A DNA stretch of 64,000 bases from Bacteroidales bacterium WCE2004 (GTDB taxonomy: Bacteria > Bacteroidota > Bacteroidia > Bacteroidales > UBA932): the NCBI GenBank assembly GCA_900167895.1, contig FUZR01000002.1, forward strand, positions 124,001-188,000. The letters run 5' to 3'. Positions 37,928 through 44,832 of this stretch are shown piece after piece (the stretch's first letter is position 1; each line of letters starts with the position of its first letter). Below the pieces are notes generated by a model. That model saw only the letters and a program-made list of their open reading frames with translations, was not told where the DNA came from and did no database searches. The position numbers and the translations under genes were made by a program.

Positions 37928-39415
37928 ATGGCCCGCGCGCCTTTCACCTACCCGTTCTGCTACACGCCGGCGCCCGACATCGTCGACGCCGCCCAGCGGC
38001 TCATATCCTATTTGGATTCTCTAGACTCCTTGCAGCCGAACGGCGATTTTTTAGATTTGCCGGATGGGAGCAGGGGGCTGGAAAACCGTAGCCACCCATG
38101 GCTTCGTAAATGGGAGGGGCCCGCTGACGCAGTCAGTGGGAGGGATGAGCGCGTAGCGCGAAGTTTTCCAGGCCCCTGCTCCCGTCCGGATGACAAAGGC
38201 ATCGGTTCTTTTGACCCCCCGGGAGGGAATATGCAACTCCGATTGTTGAAGGAAGGGAAAATGCTGGGGGTGATGAAGGTGGAAGATGTAGAAGGGACGG
38301 AGGAGTACCTGTATGCGTTCAGCGGGACGGTGGGCGGCCGCGCTACCCTCCCCGGGTTCGTGCCGCCAATCTTCGACCTGACGGCGCCGGAAGGCTATTT
38401 CCGGCAGCGCGAGGCGGAGATTTCCGCGATGCCGCCGGGCGAAGCGCGCAAGGCGGCGTCGGCGGAGCTACAGGCCTGGATCTTCGACCAGTACCGCGTC
38501 AGCAACGCCCGCGGCGAGACCCTTTCCATCCGGGAGGTCTTCGCGCGCCGCGGCCTCGTGCCGCCGGGCGGGACGGGCGACTGCGCCGCGCCGAAGCTCC
38601 TGCAATACGCCTATTCCCACGGACTTACGCCCATTTCCATGGGCGAATTCTGGTACGGCGCCTCCCCCGCCTCCGAGGTCCGCGAACAAGGCCGCTTCTA
38701 CCCCTCCTGCACAGGCAAATGCGGCCCGCTCCTGAGCTTCATGCTCGAAGGGCTGGACGTCGACCCGAACCCCCTGGACCGCGAATTCACTACCGACGCC
38801 GAGCCGCGCATCCTCCACGAAGACGCCGACATCCTCGTCGTCAGCAAACCCGCCGGCATGCTCGCCGTCCCGGGCCGCACGCGCGCCGTGTCCCTGCTGG
38901 ACTGGCTGCGCGCCCGCTACGGCGAAGTCCACTCCTGCCACCGCCTCGACATGGACACCTCCGGCGTGATGGTCTTCGCCCGCAACCTCCCCGCCAAGGT
39001 CGAGCTCGAACGGCAGTTCGCGGCGCGCGAGGTCACCAAGACCTACCGCGCACGCCTGGTGGCCGGCGACAGGCCCTTCGGCCACGCCCCGCGCGGCACC
39101 ATCGCCCTCCCCCTCGCCCTGGACTACTACGACCGTCCCCGGCAGATGGTCGACCGCGAACACGGAAAACTCGCCGTCACCGAATACGAAGTACTTTCCC
39201 AACTGCCTGACGGCGAAATAGATATCCGCTTCACACCCCGGACCGGCCGCACCCACCAGCTGCGCGTCCACGCCGCCCACGCCGCCGGCCTCGGCCGCCC
39301 CATCAAGGGCGACCGCCTCTACGGCAGCCCCGACGGCGGCCGCCTCTGGCTCCACGCCGAATCCCTGACGATCCACCACCCCGTCTCCGGCAAGTCCCTC
39401 ACCTTCCGCGACTGA
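37928..39415 (+). CDS. RluA-family pseudouridine synthase carrying an in-frame palindromic insertion
   Basis: A protein of 495 residues. The N-terminal YPFCYTPAPDIVDAAQRLISYL and the later LKEGKMLGVMKVED, LYAFSGTVGG and GFVPPIFDL match the long Bacteroidales RNA pseudouridine synthases that have an N-terminal extension. Between these parts, residues about 45-88 are encoded by a 130-bp palindromic repeat (38060-38189) that keeps the frame open but is not family sequence. The catalytic domain follows, with Asp341 in HRLDMDTSGVMVF and RTGRTHQLRVH. An alternative start at 38231 would skip the insertion. Whether the full protein is active is uncertain. Confidence 0.8.
   Translation: MARAPFTYPFCYTPAPDIVDAAQRLISYLDSLDSLQPNGDFLDLPDGSRGLENRSHPWLRKWEGPADAVSGRDERVARSFPGPCSRPDDKGIGSFDPPGGNMQLRLLKEGKMLGVMKVEDVEGTEEYLYAFSGTVGGRATLPGFVPPIFDLTAPEGYFRQREAEISAMPPGEARKAASAELQAWIFDQYRVSNARGETLSIREVFARRGLVPPGGTGDCAAPKLLQYAYSHGLTPISMGEFWYGASPASEVREQGRFYPSCTGKCGPLLSFMLEGLDVDPNPLDREFTTDAEPRILHEDADILVVSKPAGMLAVPGRTRAVSLLDWLRARYGEVHSCHRLDMDTSGVMVFARNLPAKVELERQFAAREVTKTYRARLVAGDRPFGHAPRGTIALPLALDYYDRPRQMVDREHGKLAVTEYEVLSQLPDGEIDIRFTPRTGRTHQLRVHAAHAAGLGRPIKGDRLYGSPDGGRLWLHAESLTIHHPVSGKSLTFRD
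38060..38189. repeat. Palindromic element, copy 2 of the long-arm family, inside a gene
   Basis: Arms 38060-38086 and 38163-38189 are complementary at 25 of 27 positions (one G-T, one mismatch). The 76-bp core is the reverse complement of those at 28352 and 44698: GCCACCCATGGCTTCGTAAA, GGGAGGGGCCC, then TGGGAGGGATGAGC. A small inner hairpin, CTGACGCAGTCAG, lies in the middle. The insertion is in frame within the RluA-type gene. Confidence 0.88.
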
Positions 39416-39624
39416 TCCCCCCCCTGATCCCGTCTGATCCCCACCAGCCTTAGCCCGAACCTTCCGCAACCGATCCCCCGGCCCCGATCAGGCTCCCGAC
39501 ACCAGTCAAACCTCGCCCGATTCCCGTGCGAGATAACTCAATTCTCCACACTATCAACCCCTTACAGCCCACGCAAACTCCATCCTCAAATACACCATTT
39601 TGAGGACAGCACCTGGTCGGTCGG

Positions 39625-39648
39625 GCGCGAAAATCGTATATTTCGCGC
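39625..39648. repeat. Short perfect hairpin
   Basis: GCGCGAAA (39625-39632) pairs with TTTCGCGC (39641-39648), with an 8-nt loop. Confidence 0.6.
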
Positions 39649-39661
39649 TCGGCCGCTCAGC

Positions 39662-39750
39662 CCGGCAACGAGCGTGGCTGCTTCGAGCTCCCATAGCTCG
39701 AAAGCAGCCTTCGCTCGTAACCGCCGGACGCGATGTCCGGCGGTGGTGCC
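39662..39750 (+). repeat. Two-hairpin repeat, copy 1
   Basis: An 89-bp unit. The right half is an invariant hairpin, CCGCCGGAC (39721-39729) / GTCCGGCGG (39735-39743), followed by TGGTGCC. The left half is a longer copy-specific hairpin from CGAGCG (39669) to CGCTCG (39717). An inverted copy lies at 40096-40184. Confidence 0.8.
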
Positions 39751-39803
39751 TCCCCCACCGCCTCCCGTCGACCTGGGAACAAGGGGCTTTCCCGGCGCGG
39801 AAT

Positions 39804-39839
39804 GCTCCTAGAGGTCCATCGTTTGGACCCCTAGGAGCA
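39804..39839. repeat. Long hairpin
   Basis: TGCTCCTAGAGGTCCA pairs with TGGACCCCTAGGAGCA around a short TCGTT loop, with a single mismatch in about 16 bp. There is no T-tract, so a terminator role is doubtful. Confidence 0.65.
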
Positions 39840-40047
39840 CCCCCATCACCCCATCACCGGCCCTGCTCCATCACGCTTCCCCCCACCACCTTCCTCACCG
39901 CACCCCGTTTTTGCATATTGTTTATTATCAGCATATTCCTGTTTTGCTTAGGGGAAAATTCCCCAAGGCATAATCACAATTACCTCATTAATAATCTCTT
40001 GCAAAAACGCCCCTTTTGAGATGCCCGATCGGGTCGGGTAGGATGGT

Positions 40048-40087
40048 GTGAAGACGAGCGGGACGGGGTGAAGACGAGCGGGACGGG
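40048..40087 (+). repeat. Perfect tandem duplication of a 20-bp unit
   Basis: GTGAAGACGAGCGGGACGGG occurs twice head to tail with no mismatch, just left of the second two-hairpin repeat. Confidence 0.85.
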
Positions 40088-40095
40088 CAGGACCT

Positions 40096-40184
40096 GGCAC
40101 CACCGCCGGACATCGCGTCCGGCGGTTACGGGCGATCTCCGTCCGGGAGCTTTGGGAGCTCCCAGCCGGAGTGCCCGTTGCCGG
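40096..40184 (-). repeat. Two-hairpin repeat, copy 2 (inverted)
   Basis: Read on the minus strand it repeats the unit at 39662. CGTAACC, CGCCGGACGCGATGTCCGG and CGGTGGTGCC are identical, GAGCTCCCA and AGCTC are kept, and the outer hairpin bases differ but still pair (CGGGC with GCCCG instead of CGAGCG with CGCTCG). Confidence 0.8.
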
Positions 40185-40251
40185 CAAGCAAGGTAGCTGC
40201 CCGGAAGAGAGAAGACCGTGCCCGTTGCCGCGAAAAGAGAAGGCTGCCCGG
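40171..40251 (+). repeat. Imperfect 47-bp direct repeat
   Basis: GTGCCCGTTGCCG is at 40171 and 40218, and GCTGCCCGG at 40196 and 40243, so two diverged units lie side by side; the first overlaps the two-hairpin repeat. Confidence 0.6.
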
Positions 40252-40411
40252 CGAGGGATAGCGGGTGTTTTTCACAACGCGCTAATAATCAGCAAAATAA
40301 GAGAATACACGTGGTTATATTTTGACACGTGTGATCTCGTATGATATTGACACTGAGCCGATAACGAAAAACGGGCAAAGGGATATGCGGGAGTAGGGTT
40401 GGGAGGGGGGA

Positions 40412-40529
40412 TATAAAAAGAAATGAGTTGGTACCATCCCGGCAACAACTCATACTAACCACATAATTAATAACACTAAAACTAATAACCAATAGGTTGA
40501 TGGGCCAGAACGGTCACTTGCTCAACCCG
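40412..40529 (-). ncRNA. Probable small RNA of about 118 nt
   Basis: A full consensus promoter at 40534-40564 fires leftward. The transcript would open with a hairpin (GGTTGA/TCAACC at 40495-40500 and 40522-40527) and end in a second hairpin, ATGAGTTG (40423-40430) / CAACTCAT (40446-40453), followed on the minus strand by TTCTTTTTAT, a terminator. No start codon with a credible frame lies between. I cannot match it to a named RNA; Rfam Bacteroidales families would be the place to look. Confidence 0.45.
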
Positions 40530-40533
40530 AGTG

Positions 40534-40564
40534 CAAAGGTACTACAAAAAACTGAATCTGCAAA
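40534..40564 (-). promoter_or_regulatory. Strong minus-strand promoter
   Basis: On the minus strand TTTG (40561-40564) is followed after 19 nt by TACCTTTG (40534-40541), the best promoter match in the window. No protein gene lies downstream on that strand within 1 kb. Confidence 0.75.
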
Positions 40565-40733
40565 TTTTTTTTGAAAATTTTTTAATAATTTGAACCAGCG
40601 TTGATTTTCAATGGGTTATAGATAAGAAAATATTTGACGATTACCTTTCAGGCCATTCAGAGTCAGCATTTTGCTTGTGGTTTGGAGCATTTTTCGTACC
40701 TTCGCTTACTTTTTTGCGTACATCCTGTGTACT

Positions 40734-41690
40734 ATGAGTCCTGAAATCACCTCCATTATCGACAGCATCGACGTCACGCTCAACGCGGGCGGCATGAATA
40801 CCATCAACATCGTCCTGGCTTTCGTGATGTACGGCGTCGCCCTGGGCATCCGCCCGGGCCTGTTCAAAGACGTCTTCCGCAAGCCCAAATCCCTGATCCT
40901 CGGCATGGTCTGCCAGCTGGTCCTGCTGCCGCTGCTGACCTTCCTGCTGGCCCTGCTGTTCGGCCGCTGGATCAGCTGGACGATGGCCCTGGGCATGATC
41001 CTGGTGGCCTCCTGCCCCGGCGGCAACATCTCCAACTTCATGAGTTCGCTGTCCAAGGCCAACGTGGAGCTCTCCGTCAGCCTGACGGCCGTCAGCACGG
41101 CGCTCGCCATCCTGATGACCCCGTTCAACTTCTGGGTCTACGGCAACCTCTATCTCCATTTCGCGAATGTCGCGAGCGACGTCCCGCAGCTGATCATTCC
41201 CCTCTGGGACGTCTTCAAGACCATCTTCATCCTCCTGGGCATTCCCCTAACCCTCGGCGTGATGACCGCACATTTCCTGCCCAGGGTGGCCGAGAAGCTG
41301 AAGAAGCCCCTCCAGTGGTTCAGCATCATCTTCTTCGTCGCGATGGTCGTCCTGTCCTTCATGGGCAACATCAAAGCCTTCCTGCAGTGCATCCAGTACA
41401 TCTTCCTGGTGGTGCTCATCCACAACCTGCTGGCCCTGAGCATCGGTTTCGGCATCGGATCCTTCTTCAAGGTCCCCAAGCGTGACCGCCGCACCCTCAC
41501 CATCGAGACCGGCATCCAGAACAGCGGCCTGGGCCTCGTCCTGCTGCTGGGCACCAACCTCTTCGCGGATTTCCCGCCGCACGGCGGCACCCTCGTCATC
41601 ACCGCCTGGTGGGGCATCTGGCACATCATCAGCGGCCTGACCGTCAGCACGGTCTTCCACCGCTACGAACTCCGTCACAAAACATCCTAG
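40734..41690 (+). CDS. Bile acid:sodium symporter family (BASS) transporter
   Basis: An inner-membrane protein of 318 residues with about nine to ten helices, starting at the ATG at 40734; a longer reading from 40671 is less likely. SCPGGNISNFMSSLSKANVELS carries the conserved glycine-proline crossover of the BASS fold, and ETGIQNSGLGLVLLL is the second crossover. Members import organic acids, pantoate or bile acids with sodium. The substrate here is unknown. It lies 1 nt before plsC. Confidence 0.9.
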   Translation: MSPEITSIIDSIDVTLNAGGMNTINIVLAFVMYGVALGIRPGLFKDVFRKPKSLILGMVCQLVLLPLLTFLLALLFGRWISWTMALGMILVASCPGGNISNFMSSLSKANVELSVSLTAVSTALAILMTPFNFWVYGNLYLHFANVASDVPQLIIPLWDVFKTIFILLGIPLTLGVMTAHFLPRVAEKLKKPLQWFSIIFFVAMVVLSFMGNIKAFLQCIQYIFLVVLIHNLLALSIGFGIGSFFKVPKRDRRTLTIETGIQNSGLGLVLLLGTNLFADFPPHGGTLVITAWWGIWHIISGLTVSTVFHRYELRHKTS

Positions 41691-41691
41691 C

Positions 41692-42630
41692 ATGGCAAGA
41701 ATCTGGGAAAAGCACAAGGGCTACCTCCCTGCTCTCAAATACGTCAACCTGACCACCCGCTCCTGCTTCCGCTCCATCCGCATCGAAGGCGCGGAGCGCA
41801 TCCCGCAGGAGGGAGCGGTGATCCTGGCGCCCAACCACTGCGCGGCCCTGATGGACCCGCTCCTGGCGCTGGTGCTGTTCGGCGGCAAGCCGGTCGTCTT
41901 CGGCGCCCGTTCCGACATCTTCGCCAACCCCAAGGTCGCCAAGGTCCTGCGCTGGCTGCGCATCCTGCCCATCGCGCGCGAGCGCAACGGCCTCTCCGAG
42001 GTGGCCAAGAATTTCGACACCTTCAAGGAAATCATCGACTGCCTGGACCACGAAGTCCCCTTCTGCCTCTATCCGGAAGGGACGCACAACCCCGAGCGTG
42101 AGATGCTGCCCGTCAAGAAGGGCATCTTCCGCATCGCCAAGATGGCGCACGACCAGCTCGGCGTGCCCGTGCGCATCGTCCCGGTCGGCGTCAACTACGA
42201 GTATTTCTTCCACGGCCAGGGCCGCATCATCATCCGCGTCGGCGAACCGATGGAGATCAGCGAAGAATTCGCCAGGCGCGAGGGTCAGTCGGAATCCGAG
42301 ATCTACCGCGACCTCTGCACGGTGCTGCGCGACCGCGACATGGCGCTCATCGGCGAGGAGCAGCCCCGCCGCCACGGCAATCTGCTGCTCCGCGCCCTGC
42401 TCGTGCTGCTGTCGCTGCCGGTCTTCGCGGTCTGTACCGTGGGCTCCCTGCTGATCTGGCTGCCCCGGATGATCATCATGCACGGGATGGAAGACAAGGC
42501 CTGGAGCCATACGGTCCGCTTCGTGCTGCACTTCATCTTCCCGGTCCTGTGGATCTTCCACATCCCCTTCGAGCGGCTGACCCGGCTCTACAGGCATTTC
42601 ATCGAGGACCTGCGCCGCAGAGTGATCTGA
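41692..42630 (+). CDS. 1-acyl-sn-glycerol-3-phosphate acyltransferase family protein
   Basis: A protein of 312 residues. Acyltransferase block I is APNHCAALMDPLLA (H-x4-D), followed by ARSDIFANPKVAKVLRWLRILPI and block III LYPEGTHNPERE (EGTH form). A C-terminal hydrophobic pair (about 225-290) anchors it in the membrane. It probably acylates lysophosphatidate or a related lysolipid. It follows the BASS gene by 1 nt, so the two are co-expressed, although no functional link is clear. Confidence 0.85.
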   Translation: MARIWEKHKGYLPALKYVNLTTRSCFRSIRIEGAERIPQEGAVILAPNHCAALMDPLLALVLFGGKPVVFGARSDIFANPKVAKVLRWLRILPIARERNGLSEVAKNFDTFKEIIDCLDHEVPFCLYPEGTHNPEREMLPVKKGIFRIAKMAHDQLGVPVRIVPVGVNYEYFFHGQGRIIIRVGEPMEISEEFARREGQSESEIYRDLCTVLRDRDMALIGEEQPRRHGNLLLRALLVLLSLPVFAVCTVGSLLIWLPRMIIMHGMEDKAWSHTVRFVLHFIFPVLWIFHIPFERLTRLYRHFIEDLRRRVI

Positions 42631-42653
42631 GGCCACAGGCCCATAGAAAGGAA

Positions 42654-42684
42654 AAAGGCGGGTCCCGTCACGGGGTCCGCCTTT
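42654..42684. terminator. Bidirectional hairpin between convergent genes
   Basis: AAAGGCGG (42654-42661) pairs with CCGCCTTT (42677-42684), and CCCG/CGGG continues the stem inward to a 3-nt loop. The A-rich side and T-rich side allow use from both directions. Confidence 0.75.
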
Positions 42685-42704
42685 CCATCAGGTTGTAGTA
42701 CAGT

Positions 42705-43673
42705 TTATTGTTTAACACTCATTCGTTCTTCGGTTCCAGATATTTCCAAAACCGTGCCACGAATGTTTTCCGCAACCTGATGCACCAGCCGGAGCAGCGC
42801 CTCGCGGCTCGCCCACGCCGTGTGCGGCGAGAAGCGGAAGCGCTCCGGATGCCGGACGTGCAGCAGCGGGCTGTCGGCCGGCAGCGGCTCGGCGACGTAG
42901 ACGTCGAGCGCCGCGCCGGCGATCACGCCCGCATCCACCGCCTCTGCCAGCGCCGCCTCCTCCACGATGCCGCCGCGGCCGAGGTTGAGCAGGAAGGCCG
43001 TAGGCTTCATCCTGCGCAGCTCCGCCGCGCCCAGCAGCCCCTTCGTGCGCTCGTTGAGCGGCGCGTGGATGGAGACGGCGTCCGCCTGCGCGAGCAGTTC
43101 GTCCAGCGGGACGCTGGGATAGTCGCTGTTGTGCGAAGTCCCGGAGGTGGAATAATAGATCACCCGCATCCCGAAGGCCGAAGCCACGGCGGCGACGCGC
43201 GTGCCGATAGCGCCCAGGCCGATGATGCCCAGCGTCTTGCCCGCCAGCTCCATATACGGATGGGAAATGTCGCAGAAAAGCGAACCCGCCGAATAGCGGC
43301 CGCTCTTGACGCAGTCGTCGAAATAGGGCGCGTAGCCGGCCAGCGAGAGCAGGTGCGCGAAGGTGGACTGCACGACGGCCTCCGTCGAATAGCCGGCGGC
43401 GTTGCGCACGGGAATCCCCCGCGCCGCCGCGGCCTCCAGGTCGATGTTGTTGACACCCGTGGCGGCCTCGCAGATCAGCCGCAGGCGCGGGGCGCGCGAC
43501 AGCAGCTCCGCATCCACGCGGACCTTGTTGACGATCAGCACCTCGCAGTCCCCTACGCGCGCGAGCGCCTCTTCGCGCGTGGACATAGGATAGGCAACCA
43601 GTTCGCCGAGGGCGGCGATTTCGTCCAGCGGGGTCTCCCCCAGCGTGGCCGCATCCAGGAAAACGATTTTCAT
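42705..43673 (-). CDS. D-2-hydroxyacid dehydrogenase (glycerate dehydrogenase-like)
   Basis: NAD-dependent enzyme of 322 residues from the ATG at 43673. The cofactor motif is GIIGLGAIGTRVAAVASAFG. The catalytic residues are in ATGVNNIDLEAAAARG, LNLGRGGIVEEAAL (Arg) and the SPHTAW His, with Glu in VAEPLP. The overall pattern resembles HprA/glycerate dehydrogenase. Substrate (hydroxypyruvate, 2-oxoacids) is not fixed by sequence. It converges on plsC with a hairpin between. Confidence 0.9.
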   Translation of the reverse strand: MKIVFLDAATLGETPLDEIAALGELVAYPMSTREEALARVGDCEVLIVNKVRVDAELLSRAPRLRLICEAATGVNNIDLEAAAARGIPVRNAAGYSTEAVVQSTFAHLLSLAGYAPYFDDCVKSGRYSAGSLFCDISHPYMELAGKTLGIIGLGAIGTRVAAVASAFGMRVIYYSTSGTSHNSDYPSVPLDELLAQADAVSIHAPLNERTKGLLGAAELRRMKPTAFLLNLGRGGIVEEAALAEAVDAGVIAGAALDVYVAEPLPADSPLLHVRHPERFRFSPHTAWASREALLRLVHQVAENIRGTVLEISGTEERMSVKQ

Positions 43674-43710
43674 ACGATAAAAATACTGCTTTTTTGCGGT
43701 TTTTTTAAAA

Positions 43711-43724
43711 TATCGCTTGCGATA
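43711..43724. promoter_or_regulatory. Operator candidate 1 for the OhrR-like repressor
   Basis: TATCGC-TT-GCGATA, a 6-bp inverted repeat with a 2-nt centre. It lies just upstream of the gpx -7 box and shares the TATCG...CGATA form of site 2. Confidence 0.65.
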
Positions 43725-43738
43725 TAAAAATAAAGCAT

Positions 43739-43746
43739 TACCTTTG
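43739..43746 (+). promoter_or_regulatory. -7 promoter box of gpx-ohrR
   Basis: TACCTTTG, 32 nt before the gpx ATG and lying between the two operator candidates. Confidence 0.65.
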
Positions 43747-43760
43747 TATCGTGAACGATA
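43747..43760. promoter_or_regulatory. Operator candidate 2 for the OhrR-like repressor
   Basis: TATCGT-GA-ACGATA directly abuts the -7 box, so a bound dimer would cover the transcription start. Its centre is 36 bp from that of site 1. Confidence 0.65.
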
Positions 43761-43778
43761 TAATAGATAACGACAAAT

Positions 43779-44255
43779 ATGGCAACGATTTATGATTTCA
43801 AGGCCCTGAACAACAAGGGCGCCGAAGTGGACTTCGCCGACTACAAGGGCAAAGTGCTGCTCATCGTCAACACCGCCTCCAAGTGCGGTTTCACCCCCCA
43901 GTACGACGGTCTGGAGGAGCTCTGGAAGAAATACAAGGACCAGGGACTCGTCGTCATCGGCTTCCCCTGCGACCAGTTCGCCCACCAGGAGCCCGGCTCC
44001 GACGCGGAGATCGCCGAATTCTGCCGGCTCAACCACGGCGTGACCTTCCCCCTGATGAGCAAGATCGACGTCAACGGCGACAACGCCCACCCGATCTACA
44101 AATATCTCAAGAGCCAGACCAGCGGCCTGCTGGGACGCTCCATCAAGTGGAATTTCACCAAGTTCCTCATCTCGCGCAAGGGCAACATCATCGAGCGTTT
44201 CTCGCCGATGACCACGCCCGCCTCGCTCGAAGAGAAGATCAAATCCCTGCTGTAG
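43779..44255 (+). CDS. Glutathione peroxidase-like thiol peroxidase
   Basis: A protein of 158 residues of the cysteine GPx type. Peroxidatic Cys36 is in NTASKCGFTPQY; GFPCDQFAHQEPG supplies Cys64, in the resolving position of thioredoxin-dependent members, and the active-site Gln; IKWNFTKFL supplies the Trp-Asn pair. It lacks a signal peptide. It likely reduces hydroperoxides with thioredoxin rather than glutathione. It is followed after 3 nt by an OhrR-like repressor, so the operon senses and removes organic peroxides. Confidence 0.94.
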   Translation: MATIYDFKALNNKGAEVDFADYKGKVLLIVNTASKCGFTPQYDGLEELWKKYKDQGLVVIGFPCDQFAHQEPGSDAEIAEFCRLNHGVTFPLMSKIDVNGDNAHPIYKYLKSQTSGLLGRSIKWNFTKFLISRKGNIIERFSPMTTPASLEEKIKSLL

Positions 44256-44258
44256 GCC

Positions 44259-44693
44259 ATGTACGAGCAGCTGAAACTCGAAAACCAGCTCTGTTTCCGC
44301 CTCTACGCCGCTTCGCGGCTGGTCACGCAGGCCTATCGCCCCTTCCTCGAGGAGCTCGGCATCACGTATCCGCAATACCTGGTGCTGCTCGTGCTCTGGG
44401 AGCAGGACGCCCAGCCGGTCAACGACCTGGCGCGGCGCCTGCACCTCGAGACCAACACCGTCACTCCCCTCCTCCAGCGGATGGAGAAAGAGGGGCTGGT
44501 GACGCGCAAGCGGGGCAAGGAGGACGGCCGGCAGGTCATCGTGTCCCTCACGGCCCGGAGCCGCGAGATGGAGGACCGCGCCGCCGCCATCCCCGCCGCG
44601 GTCGGCGCCCGGGCCGCCTGCAGCCGGCTCACGCCGGCCAGCGTCCCGGAGCTCTTCGCCACCCTGGACGAACTCATCAGCAATCTGGAATAA
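44259..44693 (+). CDS. ohrR: MarR-family organic peroxide sensor, OhrR-like
   Basis: A protein of 144 residues very close to the OhrR pattern. LKLENQLCFRLYAASRLV holds the reactive Cys12, and ELGITYPQYLVLLVLWEQD the tyrosines that hydrogen-bond to it. The winged helix has LHLETNTVTPLLQRMEKEGL and KRGKEDGRQVIVSLT. Oxidation of the Cys releases the repressor from DNA. It is co-transcribed with gpx; the two TATCG-type palindromes upstream are its likely sites. A long-arm palindromic element follows the stop by 4 nt. Confidence 0.92.
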   Translation: MYEQLKLENQLCFRLYAASRLVTQAYRPFLEELGITYPQYLVLLVLWEQDAQPVNDLARRLHLETNTVTPLLQRMEKEGLVTRKRGKEDGRQVIVSLTARSREMEDRAAAIPAAVGARAACSRLTPASVPELFATLDELISNLE

Positions 44694-44697
44694 ACAA

Positions 44698-44821
44698 GAT
44701 ACGGACAGGTTGTCCGACAAACCTTCCGCTTCGCTCCATCCCTCCCAACCTGACGGTTGGGCCCCTCCCATTTACGAGGCCATGGGTGGCCACGGGTTTG
44801 TCCGGACAACCTGTCCGTATC
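44698..44821. repeat. Palindromic element, copy 3 of the long-arm family
   Basis: Arms 44698-44723 and 44795-44821 pair over 26 bp with one bulge. The 71-bp core contains CCGCTTCGCTCCATCCCTCC, GGGCCCCTCCCATTTACGAG and CCATGGGTGGCCACG, shared with the copies at 28352 and (inverted) 38060. It fills the gap between convergent ohrR and the GH3 gene and could terminate both. Confidence 0.9.
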
Positions 44822-44832
44822 TCAAATAAAAA

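Larger units (their letters stand above)
39416..40733. other. Gene-free region rich in palindromes, with a probable small RNA
   Basis: No convincing protein gene: the open frames here are short and run through hairpins. 39416-39600 is C-rich spacer without clear motif. 39625-40251 carries five repeat features listed separately. 40252-40411 shows nothing I can name. 40412-40564 holds a small RNA candidate with its promoter on the minus strand. 40565-40733 is AT-rich and should contain the promoter of the BASS transporter gene. Confidence 0.7.

Noticed and set aside
39600-40019. A 139-residue open frame in the gene-free region
   Set aside because: It runs through three hairpins, has no homology features or promoter, and its composition follows the repeats.
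40289-40492. A 67-residue minus-strand frame within the small RNA region
   Set aside because: It begins at a TTG, crosses the predicted terminator hairpin and has no plausible signal or domain.
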